A stretch of DNA of 64,000 bases. Source: Enterococcus sp. BWR-S5 (GTDB taxonomy: Bacteria; Bacillota; Bacilli; Lactobacillales; Enterococcaceae). Of the stretch, positions 8,077 to 16,747 are shown in pieces. The stretch spans positions 62,001-126,000 of the forward strand of contig NZ_JADOEQ010000016.1 of assembly GCF_016745255.1 (NCBI RefSeq). Direction: 5' to 3'. How positions within the stretch are numbered: the stretch's first letter is position 1; every line of letters begins with the position of its first letter. Made by a program: the position numbers and the translations under genes. The notes below the pieces were generated by a model, which saw only the letters and a program-made list of their open reading frames with translations, was not told the DNA's origin and did no database searches.

Positions 8077-11000
8077 TCAAGAAGCCGGTGTATTGGTAAC
8101 CGTCCAATTAATGGTAGTTTTATATACCTGATTCGGCTTGGCTGTTCCTCCGTTAACCTTAAGACTTACCGCTTCTGCATCCCAAACCTTTGTTGAGATT
8201 AGCTTGCCGGCAGCTGAATCATTCTGAGCAGCAAAAACAACTTTCTCTGTCGTCGTAAGCTCGATGGCCCCTGTCTTTAAGCTGCCATCTGCTACGGGTG
8301 CCGCTCCTGTATGAGTGTTATACATTTTCCCTTCCGGTAACAGGATATATCCACCTGTCAATGTCGAGCTGCCTGAAGAAAATTCCGTCGTCATTTTTGC
8401 GTTCAATGACCAGCCATCTGCGGTCATTCGGTCATCAGAGACCTGAACCCATTGTTTATCCAACTCTTCATCGTCTGCATTTTTCGGCTTTTTTGCCTGA
8501 TATACTTGATCCTGAACTGCCGCTTTAGCTGTGCCAAAGCTGAAAACCTCCGGAATATAATCCAGTCGTAACAGTCCTGTATTTCCAGTTCCATTATTTT
8601 CCGCCCCATTTGGTGGTTGGCTTCCTTCTTTTGGATTTTCCGGATCAACAGGCTCAGTTGGACCTTCATCGACAATTCTCACAGAAATAATCACCTCAAG
8701 ATCCTGCGTGAGCTCCGGAACAGCAGATTTAGGTACCTGCAGCTTTACCGGATAAATGCCGTTTGTTGCACTAGGCGTCAATCCACCCAAATCAGCAACA
8801 ATTATCTCATCGGTCAAATCAACTAATTTTCCTTGGGCAAGTCGTTGCGCTTTAGGTTCACTGACCAGTATCACATAATTCTTCAAACGAGTTTCAGTAA
8901 GGTGCTCAATTTCTGAAGTGTACAATGCAATATCTGCTCCTGAAATGGCTTCACTTGCCCCATGAACCTTTAGGCTCGCCGTAATTTCTCGAACATTCTG
9001 CGCATCATCTTTAAGAAGTATAACAACAGAATATTCTCCAACAGCTCCCATGTACCCATCAACTACATCAGGATTCCGGTATTCATAGGTGAACCCGGTG
9101 TTTGCCGGATTGCTGTCTTGAGGATTGGATACATATAGGTTCGCTGCAGGACGACCCTCATTGACAACTGCGTGGACAAGAGTTCCTGTACCGTTTGGTG
9201 CTGTTTCGTCAGCAACGGTTTGTTCTACCGCAGCATCCTTCCCATTCAGAAAGGCGTATGCCTTTAATTTACTCGCTGCCGTAAAATACTTCCCTGCAGG
9301 TAGAGTAAAGCTGAAATCACCGTTACCATCCGCTTTTGTTGTAAAATTTGCGGTCAAATCAGGATCCGTTTCATCTGGATTGGTTACCGGACTGGGCTCT
9401 TGGTTCAATGCCGGATCAATTGCCGGATTCTCTGTTGAAAGATAAGGTGTATCAGATAGTCGAATAACTGCATTCGGACTCGCTGTCCCGCTGACTGTTC
9501 TGGAACCGGCAGCCGCTTGGTCGTCCGTTGCAACAGAATCCAAGGCTAACTCGACATCTGGAATGTATTCGAAAAGAATACGTTGAACATCCTGAGTTGT
9601 AAATTTTGCTTTAAAGTCTGTTACGGCAGCTTGTGTTAGTGAGGAAACCTCGCTAATTGTTGGTGTAACGGTACTATACTTGATTTTCAACCCAAATATC
9701 GGTGTCCAGCTTTCTGTAGGCACCTCACTCAAATTATCCCTTGTCCACATTTTAACTGTCTGTACATCAATATCCAGCAGACCGGCAGTACCCGCCATAT
9801 AAATCAGCCCATTGCCTGTTCCTGACGCAATCTGACCGGTCCGTTGTAAATTGACCATTTCCGCATCTTCAAACTGGAAAACCGAGCGTTGGTCAGTAAA
9901 ATGAACAAGGTAATTTGATAAACTGCTGCTGTCACTTACCACATTAAAAGTCCCTTTTTTATGCACAACAAAGGTAGAAACTCCATACCCATAAATAACC
10001 GAAGAGGTAGAAGCACCCATCCCTGTACATTGAATATCTAAAACACCTCCGGGATTCACACTCAGCTCAGCACCATTAAGATAAACAATAGCGGCTGCGC
10101 CTGTATGCCCTTCGGAACGGATATTCAGCTGGGCATGATCGCCAATCTCAACTTTAGAGGCATTTGAAGTGAGATTCAGACTGATTTCATTCGGTCTTCC
10201 GGCTGGCGTATTCAAATTTAAAACCGCATTCTCCTTGAGCTCTACATTTCCCGAAGCAATATACAGGATATCACCATATGCTTCACCACTGGTTGCACTT
10301 GCCGGAGCATTCAGAGTCATAACGGCTCCTTTCTCAAGTACCAGTGAACCATTATTTTCGAGGTAAACATTTCCGGAATTCAGTGTTGTCCCCGTAAAGG
10401 ATGCCTGTGGACGTAATGTCAAATTGCTGATACTCAAGTTACACTGATTGACATTATTGATTGCCCAATTTGTTCGAAAAGCGCTAGTGTAAGGAGATTC
10501 CTGACGGGTAACTACATTGCCCTCCATAAACACCTGGCCATAGGCTGAATGCAGCATTTGATTGCCAATGTCTGTCAAATCCTTATAGGTCAGTATAGAG
10601 TTTGTTTCATTAGTAGTCGTCAACCATTCGTAGGTCATGAAGCCATACCAGTTGCCGTGATACATCGTCAGGTTATCCCAGGTCAAATCCCAATGACTGG
10701 CTGAATTGACAGAAGCATCATAAAATCGAAGCGTGATAGCACCAAAATCGATGGTATGGCCGTTCCCCTCAATCACAACAGCTCGAGAGGTACTCGGCGC
10801 AATGAAATTTACGAAAAGCGCACCGCCGCTTGTGTTCGTGTTACTCCCTGTTGCAATCCCCGAAAACGAGCTGGGGGTCGGATCATCCGGTACAGCAAAG
10901 CTTTGTGTAACGCTAATTGTCGTCACAGAGGTATCTGCCAACGCCAGAATCAACTCTTCCCAGCTGCTGACATCCGCTACACTTGCAGGTGCGAGCTGTG

Positions 11001-11601
11001 AAATATCTGTTTCCGTATCTGTTGCTTCTGCAAAGCTTGTTTCGGCTGCGTCCTCCACAACAGCCTGCGCTTCCTCTTCCGTTCCCAAGGGTTTATCTTT
11101 ATCTACACTTTCTGTTGGTTGCCCTTGAGGAATTTGAGGGCTGGTCAATCGAACGGCTGTAGAGAAGAACACTGTACCATGCTGTATTTTTTTTGCACTC
11201 AGAAAAATATCTGAAGACTGTTCAGCAGCAATCCTCAATTGAAAAACTGCGCGTATTTCACCCTTATCAAAAGTGAAAACTACCTGTCTTTTTTCTGCAT
11301 CATAATCAACTTTCCCAGTTGACTGCTCTTCATCAAAGCGAGTAAAAGAAACATAATCCGGCAAGTCTAACGTGTACTCCGCCTGATTTTCTTCTTGTTT
11401 TTCGGAAGGCAAATCTGAAAGCGTCAACCAAACCAAGCGATCATTTCCTACCGTCGTATCACTGCTCCCCTCTGCGGTCTTCAGCTCAAATCCAACAGAA
11501 GCTTCTTGAGCCTCTGCTGAGAGTATCTGAAAAGGCTGTAGTGACAGTAGCAGTAAAAAACTCAAAATCGCTATAAAAAGCTGTTTCATTCGATTTCTCA
11601 T
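8077..11601 (-). CDS. Large secreted WxL-domain surface protein
   Basis: 1174 residues with a signal peptide (hydrophobic residues 8-28, cleavage near SAEAQEA). A beta-rich N-terminal region is followed by a proline/acid linker, then about residues 200-620 with many short parallel-beta-like repeats (NGGALFV, GNVYLENNGSLVLEKGAVMTL style) resembling adhesive pectate-lyase-like folds. Bacterial-Ig-like modules come next, then a C-terminal WxL domain (DYIPEVFSFGTAKAAV, DGWSL, ending INWTVTNTPAS). The second WxL motif reads WTV rather than WTL. WxL domains attach non-covalently to peptidoglycan, so this is a likely adhesin. AGGAGG supports the 11601 ATG. It is the last gene of the operon. Confidence 0.88.
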   Translation of the reverse strand: MRNRMKQLFIAILSFLLLLSLQPFQILSAEAQEASVGFELKTAEGSSDTTVGNDRLVWLTLSDLPSEKQEENQAEYTLDLPDYVSFTRFDEEQSTGKVDYDAEKRQVVFTFDKGEIRAVFQLRIAAEQSSDIFLSAKKIQHGTVFFSTAVRLTSPQIPQGQPTESVDKDKPLGTEEEAQAVVEDAAETSFAEATDTETDISQLAPASVADVSSWEELILALADTSVTTISVTQSFAVPDDPTPSSFSGIATGSNTNTSGGALFVNFIAPSTSRAVVIEGNGHTIDFGAITLRFYDASVNSASHWDLTWDNLTMYHGNWYGFMTYEWLTTTNETNSILTYKDLTDIGNQMLHSAYGQVFMEGNVVTRQESPYTSAFRTNWAINNVNQCNLSISNLTLRPQASFTGTTLNSGNVYLENNGSLVLEKGAVMTLNAPASATSGEAYGDILYIASGNVELKENAVLNLNTPAGRPNEISLNLTSNASKVEIGDHAQLNIRSEGHTGAAAIVYLNGAELSVNPGGVLDIQCTGMGASTSSVIYGYGVSTFVVHKKGTFNVVSDSSSLSNYLVHFTDQRSVFQFEDAEMVNLQRTGQIASGTGNGLIYMAGTAGLLDIDVQTVKMWTRDNLSEVPTESWTPIFGLKIKYSTVTPTISEVSSLTQAAVTDFKAKFTTQDVQRILFEYIPDVELALDSVATDDQAAAGSRTVSGTASPNAVIRLSDTPYLSTENPAIDPALNQEPSPVTNPDETDPDLTANFTTKADGNGDFSFTLPAGKYFTAASKLKAYAFLNGKDAAVEQTVADETAPNGTGTLVHAVVNEGRPAANLYVSNPQDSNPANTGFTYEYRNPDVVDGYMGAVGEYSVVILLKDDAQNVREITASLKVHGASEAISGADIALYTSEIEHLTETRLKNYVILVSEPKAQRLAQGKLVDLTDEIIVADLGGLTPSATNGIYPVKLQVPKSAVPELTQDLEVIISVRIVDEGPTEPVDPENPKEGSQPPNGAENNGTGNTGLLRLDYIPEVFSFGTAKAAVQDQVYQAKKPKNADDEELDKQWVQVSDDRMTADGWSLNAKMTTEFSSGSSTLTGGYILLPEGKMYNTHTGAAPVADGSLKTGAIELTTTEKVVFAAQNDSAAGKLISTKVWDAEAVSLKVNGGTAKPNQVYKTTINWTVTNTPAS

Positions 11602-11945
11602 TCAGCTTCACCTCCTACTTTTGCTGACTTCCGATAGCTTCGAATAGCCAAGAAAAGAAAAACGGCAGAAAGAACATTTAGCAGCCCGATGATACTCAGA
11701 CTCGTATTTATTATCTCGCCGGCTTTCAGAAAACTACCTGAAGGCTTCTCATCTGATGGTACAACCGTTCCGCTGCCTTGAGGTCCTTCTTCACCGGGAG
11801 AAGGCTTTGGCACATCTCCCCAACCGTCAAAGGTAATGGCACTTCGGCTTCCCGTACTCGCTTCAGTAATTACTTTATTATTTGGAATGAAAAAGCTGAT
11901 ACAGACCATAGATAGAAGGAGAAGAAACCTGATACTGTGTTTCAT
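11598..11945 (-). CDS. Small membrane/surface protein of WxL cluster with degenerate sorting motif
   Basis: 115 residues: signal peptide (LLLLSMVCISFFIP), short proline/glycine-rich extracellular part, then FLKAGE, a hydrophobic helix (INTSLSIIGLLNVLSAVFLFLAI) and a basic tail (RSYRK). WxL operons usually carry a small LPxTG protein here. Its sorting motif would be LPKTGE, but this copy has FLKAGE, so sortase cleavage seems unlikely and it may stay membrane-anchored. The tail runs on past the basic residues to GGEAE. Start 11945 is set by GGAGGG; the longer frame to 11993 is not supported. It overlaps the next gene by 4 bases. Confidence 0.75.
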   Translation of the reverse strand: MKHSIRFLLLLSMVCISFFIPNNKVITEASTGSRSAITFDGWGDVPKPSPGEEGPQGSGTVVPSDEKPSGSFLKAGEIINTSLSIIGLLNVLSAVFLFLAIRSYRKSAKVGGEAE

Positions 11946-12005
11946 AAGCGATACCCTCCTACTTGTATTCTTATGCTGTATCTTAAAAATCAATGGTTTT
12001 TAAGA

Positions 12006-13109
12006 TTATTTCTTACGTTTTTTTGATTTTTTCTTCCTTTTCTTCTGTTCCTGCCTAAGCATCTTCCGCTTCATCAAGATATAAATAAGCAGTAAAACCA
12101 AAATGAATAATACAGCACCTCCCAGAATCAGCAGCCATAAGTTATCTGCTTCCGCCTCCGGATCATTGATTGCTTCCTCATTATGCTTCCGCGCTTCATC
12201 GGCTGTTACAGTGAAGTCCTCGGTCCATTCCCAAGTCTGAGTGTCCCATTTGGAATCCTCGGTTAGTACCTTGAGCTTCATTGTATAATCACCGGCTTTC
12301 ATAGCCTCTTGACCTAAGAAGACAGGAAAAGCAAACTGAGAATTGGGTGCCATAATTAAGCCTTCACTGGTATTCTCATAGAGCACCTCATAGCTGCCCT
12401 TTTTAAAAACCTGCGCCTCGACAGTCAGCTCTGACAGAATGGCAGGGCGATCATTTTGCAGCTGAGCAAAATAGGCTTTCTTGTAGTTGTTCAGCCCTTT
12501 GGTTATTCCTGTCAGATTCAGATTCGGCTCAGCTATCTCCTGATTAACCGTCAGCTTAACGGCTAACGCATAGCTGTACTTATTGTTAATCTGAATGCCG
12601 CTGCCTTCCTCCTGTTCTTGCTCCTGCCCTTCCTTTTCAAAATACCATGAGCCTAAAATCACTCCGTCTTCAGCGGTCTCCGGCACTTCAATCATTGCTT
12701 TGATGATTTTTTCGCCATTCGCCGGAATTTCCGTCTTAATATCAGAAGCTTGAATCTCTGCAAGCTCATTAAATTTATACTTCAGCGAACGATCATATTC
12801 TTCTGCTTGAGAGGTATAGGATATTTCCCCGTTGTCGTTTGTATAAGCTGCAAAAAGTTCTGATTTTACGCTGATTGTCTCAGATGATGTGTTGATAATC
12901 CGCGCTTCTATCGTTCGTGTATCTCCCGGCTTGACCGCTAAATCATAAAAGGGGCTTGATGAATCAACCTCCCCCTCCGGGCTGATTTTTTGAACACTAT
13001 AAGCAATTTCCTGCTGGCCGGACTCTTCTGTGTATCCCTTGACACCTATAAAAGTTGCTGCTGCAGTCAAGCATAGCATAAGCATAAAAAGCACTGTTTT
13101 TTTCTTCAT
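12006..13109 (-). CDS. DUF916/DUF3324 WxL-interacting membrane protein
   Basis: About 367 residues: signal peptide, DUF916 region (AYSVQKISPEGEVDSSSPFYDL, VKPGDTRTIEARIINTS), DUF3324 region (NLNLTGITKGLNNYKKAYFA, QNDRPAIL), then a C-terminal membrane helix (LWLLILGGAVLFILVLLLIYIL) and a very basic cytoplasmic tail ending KKRKKKSKKRKK. Proteins of this pair of domains bind WxL proteins and peptidoglycan and are thought to anchor or assemble the complex. ATG 13109 is used; an in-frame TTG at 13115 is a possible alternative. Its place between two WxL pairs is typical. Confidence 0.92.
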   Translation of the reverse strand: MKKKTVLFMLMLCLTAAATFIGVKGYTEESGQQEIAYSVQKISPEGEVDSSSPFYDLAVKPGDTRTIEARIINTSSETISVKSELFAAYTNDNGEISYTSQAEEYDRSLKYKFNELAEIQASDIKTEIPANGEKIIKAMIEVPETAEDGVILGSWYFEKEGQEQEQEEGSGIQINNKYSYALAVKLTVNQEIAEPNLNLTGITKGLNNYKKAYFAQLQNDRPAILSELTVEAQVFKKGSYEVLYENTSEGLIMAPNSQFAFPVFLGQEAMKAGDYTMKLKVLTEDSKWDTQTWEWTEDFTVTADEARKHNEEAINDPEAEADNLWLLILGGAVLFILVLLLIYILMKRKMLRQEQKKRKKKSKKRKK

Positions 13110-13128
13110 TTTCAATCACTGCCCCTAT

Positions 13129-13812
13129 TTATCTTGTTGTTGTTGCAGCAAGCGTCCAATTGATTGTTGCTGTATAATCGCCCACCTTCGCTGTCATTGC
13201 AGGAACCTTCAACTGAACGTCTGCTCCTGCCCAATACTTGGTGGAGGTCAGCTTTCCGATAGTTGCACCATTACTTGCTGTGGAAAACATCGTATACGAA
13301 GTATCCGCAACCATTTCAACAGCAGTCGTCACCAAGCCATTGGGCGTCCCGCCTTGTGTCAGCTCGTTCTTAACCGTTCCTGCTGGAAATATTAAGGTTG
13401 ACCCCGTCAAAACGAGGGTGTTCCCTTGAGTATGAAACTCATTACGCTCAGCAGTCAAAGTCCAACCATTCCTATCTGTTCGCTTATCTGTGACTTGCAG
13501 GTACTGAACATTCGTTGTTGCCTCTGCAGAATAAGTCTGTTCCTTTACGGCTACTTTCGCTTGACCAAAATCAAAGACTGTTGGTACAACATCCAGTGAT
13601 AGCGGTCCCTCGCTCCCGGTTGCCTGATTATCTGTATCTCCGACCGGTCCGGTCTTAGACGGGTCTGCTGGGTCTTTCGGCGCTGTCGGGTCTCGATCCT
13701 CTGTAAATGAAATGTCGCTGTTTGTCCGATCCACCGCTGCCGCTTGAAGCGGCAGCAGACAGGTCACACTCAATGAAGCAAGCGACAGACAGCTGATAAT
13801 GAGTTTTCTCAT
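13129..13812 (-). CDS. WxL-domain surface protein
   Basis: 227 residues: signal peptide (ISCLSLASLSVTCLLPLQAAA), a D/P-rich linker (DPTAPKDPADPSKTGP), then a full WxL domain: LSLDVVPTVFDFGQAKVAV, NGWTL and, near the end, INWTLAATTTR. It has both WxL motifs and the standard small size. Start ATG 13812 follows GGAGTGG; the longer frame to 13860 overlaps the previous gene and lacks an RBS. It is co-transcribed with the flanking genes (about 17-bp gaps). Confidence 0.93.
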   Translation of the reverse strand: MRKLIISCLSLASLSVTCLLPLQAAAVDRTNSDISFTEDRDPTAPKDPADPSKTGPVGDTDNQATGSEGPLSLDVVPTVFDFGQAKVAVKEQTYSAEATTNVQYLQVTDKRTDRNGWTLTAERNEFHTQGNTLVLTGSTLIFPAGTVKNELTQGGTPNGLVTTAVEMVADTSYTMFSTASNGATIGKLTSTKYWAGADVQLKVPAMTAKVGDYTATINWTLAATTTR

Positions 13813-13829
13813 TTCAACCACTCCGATCC

Positions 13830-14546
13830 TTATGAATGAACAACTGCGGTTAATGTCCATGTCAACGTATTCGTATAATCTCCGGCTTTGGCTGTGTCCG
13901 CAGGAATCATTAGTTTCACTTGTTCAGGTGTCCAGACACTGGTTGACTGTCCTTTCCCTACTGTTGGGGATGCGTCATCCTTCGTGGTCGCAAACACAGT
14001 TTTATCGGTATTGGTAATATCAACAGCGGTCGTTGTTAATCTTGTATCCACATCGGTCGGTGTCGCATTCAGACTGTTACGAGCTGTTCCTACCGGTAAC
14101 GAAATCGTTGCCCCTGTTAATGTATGTGACAGATTTTTCAGGTAGTCATCTTGTTTTACCGTCAATGACCAGCCGTAGGTGCCGCTATCACGATTGTCAC
14201 TAATTTGAATATATTGACGGACATGATCAACTGCTTGCTTTTGTCCATCATACGTATGTGCTGTCGAATACATTTTTTGTGTGCCAAACTCCAAGCTGGT
14301 CGGTACTACATCTATCGATAGAGGACCCGCATTTCCCGTTCCCGGATTATACGGATCAGGCGGTGTCATTTCTTTACTTGGATCTTCCGGATCTACCGGC
14401 CCTGTCGGATCATCATTTTCCTCTAATTCGATATGTCCCGGTGTCGTTGCGGTATCAATTGCTGCTGCGGTTAAAGGGCTCATTACACCAAGAGTCATGC
14501 AGCCAATAATTGAAGCGAATAAAATTAGATTACTTTTTTTCATCAT
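13830..14546 (-). CDS. WxL-domain surface protein (first gene of operon)
   Basis: 238 residues: signal peptide (ILFASIIGCMTLGVMSPLTAAA), linker rich in D/P/E (DDPTGPVDPEDPSKE), then the WxL domain (LSIDVVPTSLEFGTQKM, YGWSL, ending LTWTLTAVVHS). It is similar in build to the next gene product, so the two probably arose by duplication. AGGAGG precedes the ATG. It heads the five-gene WxL operon, divergent from the LytTR-like regulator. Confidence 0.93.
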   Translation of the reverse strand: MMKKSNLILFASIIGCMTLGVMSPLTAAAIDTATTPGHIELEENDDPTGPVDPEDPSKEMTPPDPYNPGTGNAGPLSIDVVPTSLEFGTQKMYSTAHTYDGQKQAVDHVRQYIQISDNRDSGTYGWSLTVKQDDYLKNLSHTLTGATISLPVGTARNSLNATPTDVDTRLTTTAVDITNTDKTVFATTKDDASPTVGKGQSTSVWTPEQVKLMIPADTAKAGDYTNTLTWTLTAVVHS

Positions 14547-15025
14547 ATTTTCCTCCTAATGGTTTGTTGCTTTCCTTCACTAAAGAAAAACCGATTCACC
14601 TCCTGTAACTAGTTTGTTGGCAGCTTGGAAAACAACGAGTCAATTACAATTGCTGCTATTAAAACTCTCTAACTGCTAGAGAATTTTTCCACAAAAAAGA
14701 TAAAAGCAAGAACTTGGAATTTCTCAATATAAAAATGAGGACTTTGTTCTTTCGATTTAAATACACATAATTCCTTTAGAAAAAGCCTCTCCAACACTCA
14801 ACATGCCACCGTTTGCCTCCATAGGTCAATCATCACTTTTTTTATTTTTTTTCGTATAATTAGAGTTGAAAGGAAAAGGGTTTTCTCTGTATCTCACCTA
14901 AATTCTACAATATCAATTCCATAAAAAAAGTATACTTTCGCAATAACATTCGTTTTGTTTGTGATTTTTCTTATTTTTATATCGTTTACATTTCTTTTTG
15001 TCCAGCAACCCGTTAGGAGGGAATC
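14547..15025. promoter_or_regulatory. Divergent control region between WxL operon and LytTR-like gene
   Basis: A 479-bp AT-rich gap. For the regulator a TATAAT box is at 14855-14860 with a poor -35, implying a leader of about 160 bases. On the WxL side a second good ribosome-binding-like AGGAGGTGA lies at about 14597-14605 without an obvious frame behind it, and CTCT/AGAG forms a short dyad near 14667-14681. I could not place the WxL promoter or a convincing pair of LytTR direct repeats. Confidence 0.4.
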
Positions 15026-15762
15026 ATGATTACCATCTACCTGTTTAATCAAACACTCGACTTTTTGATTTATACCAAAAAAATAATCCTTAAGCTTGGA
15101 AAAAACCGATTCACTGTCTCCCTTTTTCAGGAACCGCTAGCATTGACAGAATCCATCACTACTAAAGGAAACGTCTATCTCATAGATGTAAAATTCAACG
15201 ACTCTTTCTCAGATATTCTTACCTTGTTAAAGCAAATCAGACAGAGTGATCCTATCGGAAAGATTATTTGCTTTGTCCCGAATGAATCATTTGCCCTCGC
15301 CCTTCTGAATGCCCATGTTGAGCCCTTCTCCTACTTCTGCAAAAATAAGCACATTTCCGACAAGCTGTTTGAGCGTTACCTTTTAGAGATGATAGAGGCC
15401 GCTATTGCTGCTATTGAGCAAAATTATGTAAAGGACTATATTCATTTCCAAGATAGTCTCATAAAAAAAAGAGTAGAACGTTCGAAGATTATGTACGTGG
15501 AAAATTTTTCCAGAGAAAAAAAATTAAAGTAGTCACAACAGAAGAATCCTTTTTTGTTAATACGTATCTAGGCTCGGTTAGAGCGCAGTTTGATAAAAAT
15601 ACCTTTTTCGTTGATGCTCAGTCACTGATTATCAACCTGACCCTACTCCATGAAATCCAATTTGACACTTCTCATGTGAAATTCAACAACAACTCGCTGC
15701 TTTCCCTCTCTCCCTATCTGCTAAAAAAAGTGAACAAAGCCGTCGTTAGCGGTGTATATTAA
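15026..15762 (+). pseudogene. AgrA/LytTR-like response regulator interrupted by a frameshift in an A8 tract
   Basis: The first frame (15026-15532, 168 codons) is receiver-like: VYLIDVKFND gives an Asp54 at the phosphoacceptor position, and IRQSDPIGKIICFV matches AgrA-type receivers, but the N-terminal acidic pair that binds Mg is absent. It stops at TAG soon after eight A (15516-15523). From 15523 the -1 frame runs open to 15762 and encodes a LytTR-like DNA-binding domain (ESFFVNTYLGSVRAQFDK, VKFNNNSLLSLSPYLLKK). Joined, the protein is about 245 residues, the AgrA size. Causes could be programmed slippage, phase variation, decay or a sequencing error. AGGAGGG precedes the ATG. Confidence 0.75.
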
Positions 15763-15763
15763 A

Positions 15764-15804
15764 AAAACAAGAAGCGAAGTAGCCTAACCTTCGCTTCCTG
15801 TTTC
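15764..15804. terminator. Bidirectional terminator
   Basis: GAAGCGAAG/CTTCGCTTC stem flanked by AAACA and TGTTT, with A-rich sequence on one side. It serves the regulator (plus) and the EamA gene (minus); the T run is best on the minus strand. Confidence 0.85.
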
Positions 15805-15835
15805 TTCATTTATGATTGTTTAAACGACAGCAGCA

Positions 15836-16747
15836 TTACGAAAGCGATTCTTCATTATCACTTTCCGCTGTCGAGGACCGCTCGGACACAAAAAGACCAA
15901 TGGTTGTCAACAACGTTCCTAAAGCGATAATCGGGGTAAATGCTTCTCCGAGAAATAGAGCCGATGTAACCACCGTAATCGCCGGTACTGCATAAATATA
16001 GACGCTCGCCTGAACTGCTCCCAGTTTGCTCACACTGTAGTTCCAAGTAACAAAACAAATTGCCGAAGCGACAGCACCTAGAAATAAAAGATTGAGGATG
16101 CTAGTCGTCGTCAGCTCTTCAAAGCGAATGGTTGGCGTCCCTGTAACAAAGAGGACAGGAAGCATAAACAGCAGTCCATAGAAAAAGGTACGACGTGTCG
16201 CCAACAAAATATTGTGCCCAAAGCTGCTGATTTTTTTCGTCACTAATGAATAGGCTGCCCAGACTACAGCTGCTAAAACACTTAATAAATCGCCAAGAGG
16301 ATGAATTTCTAAAGCTGCAAGGCTGTTTAAGCTAATCAAAATAATCCCTGACAAAGAAACCAAAAAGCCGATATAGAACCACCGATTCACCTGCTTACCC
16401 GAAGTGAATAGTTTAGCCAACAAAACGGTAAAGAACGGCGCGACAGAAACGATGATGCCTACATTAGAGGCATGGGTTAGTGTCAATGCCAGATTCTCAA
16501 GAAAATAGTACAAGACAATACCCAACAGCCCCGCCAGCGCAAAATATACCTCCTCTTTTTTTTCAGTGATTTTCAACCACTTAGGCGAAACAAGCCATAA
16601 TAGAAAATAGCCTAATAAAAACCGAATAAACAAAATTTGAAAAGGCGTAAAGTCATTCAATAAAATTTTTGTAGAAATAAAGGTCATGCCCCAAATTCCA
16701 ACAGTAAATAATGCCGAAAGATGCCCATATAATTTACGATTCCCCAT
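15836..16747 (-). CDS. EamA/DMT-family permease
   Basis: A roughly 303-residue membrane protein with about ten hydrophobic helices and two EamA-like halves (GIWGMTFISTKILL, LSVLAAVVWAAYSLVTKKI). DMT-family members export or import small metabolites; the substrate cannot be read from the sequence. ATG 16747 with AGGTGA is preferred over an in-frame GTG at 16756. The start overlaps the AraC gene's stop by 14 bases, so the regulator and transporter are one operon and the regulator likely controls it. Confidence 0.88.
   Translation of the reverse strand: MGNRKLYGHLSALFTVGIWGMTFISTKILLNDFTPFQILFIRFLLGYFLLWLVSPKWLKITEKKEEVYFALAGLLGIVLYYFLENLALTLTHASNVGIIVSVAPFFTVLLAKLFTSGKQVNRWFYIGFLVSLSGIILISLNSLAALEIHPLGDLLSVLAAVVWAAYSLVTKKISSFGHNILLATRRTFFYGLLFMLPVLFVTGTPTIRFEELTTTSILNLLFLGAVASAICFVTWNYSVSKLGAVQASVYIYAVPAITVVTSALFLGEAFTPIIALGTLLTTIGLFVSERSSTAESDNEESLS

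Noticed and set aside
7922-8107. A 61-codon minus-strand frame at the end of the WxL operon
   Set aside because: It lies over the terminator hairpin and the 3' end of the large WxL gene and has no start signal.
10733-11128. A 131-codon plus-strand frame inside the large WxL gene
   Set aside because: Antisense shadow of a Thr/Ala/Ser-rich coding sequence; no ribosome binding site.
14597-14640. Leader peptide after AGGAGGTGA upstream of the WxL operon
   Set aside because: The only GTG overlaps the ribosome-binding sequence itself and there is no ATG at proper spacing.
15026-15532. Calling the 168-codon frame a complete gene
   Set aside because: The -1 frame after the A8 tract continues directly into a LytTR-like domain, so the short frame is only half of the expected protein.
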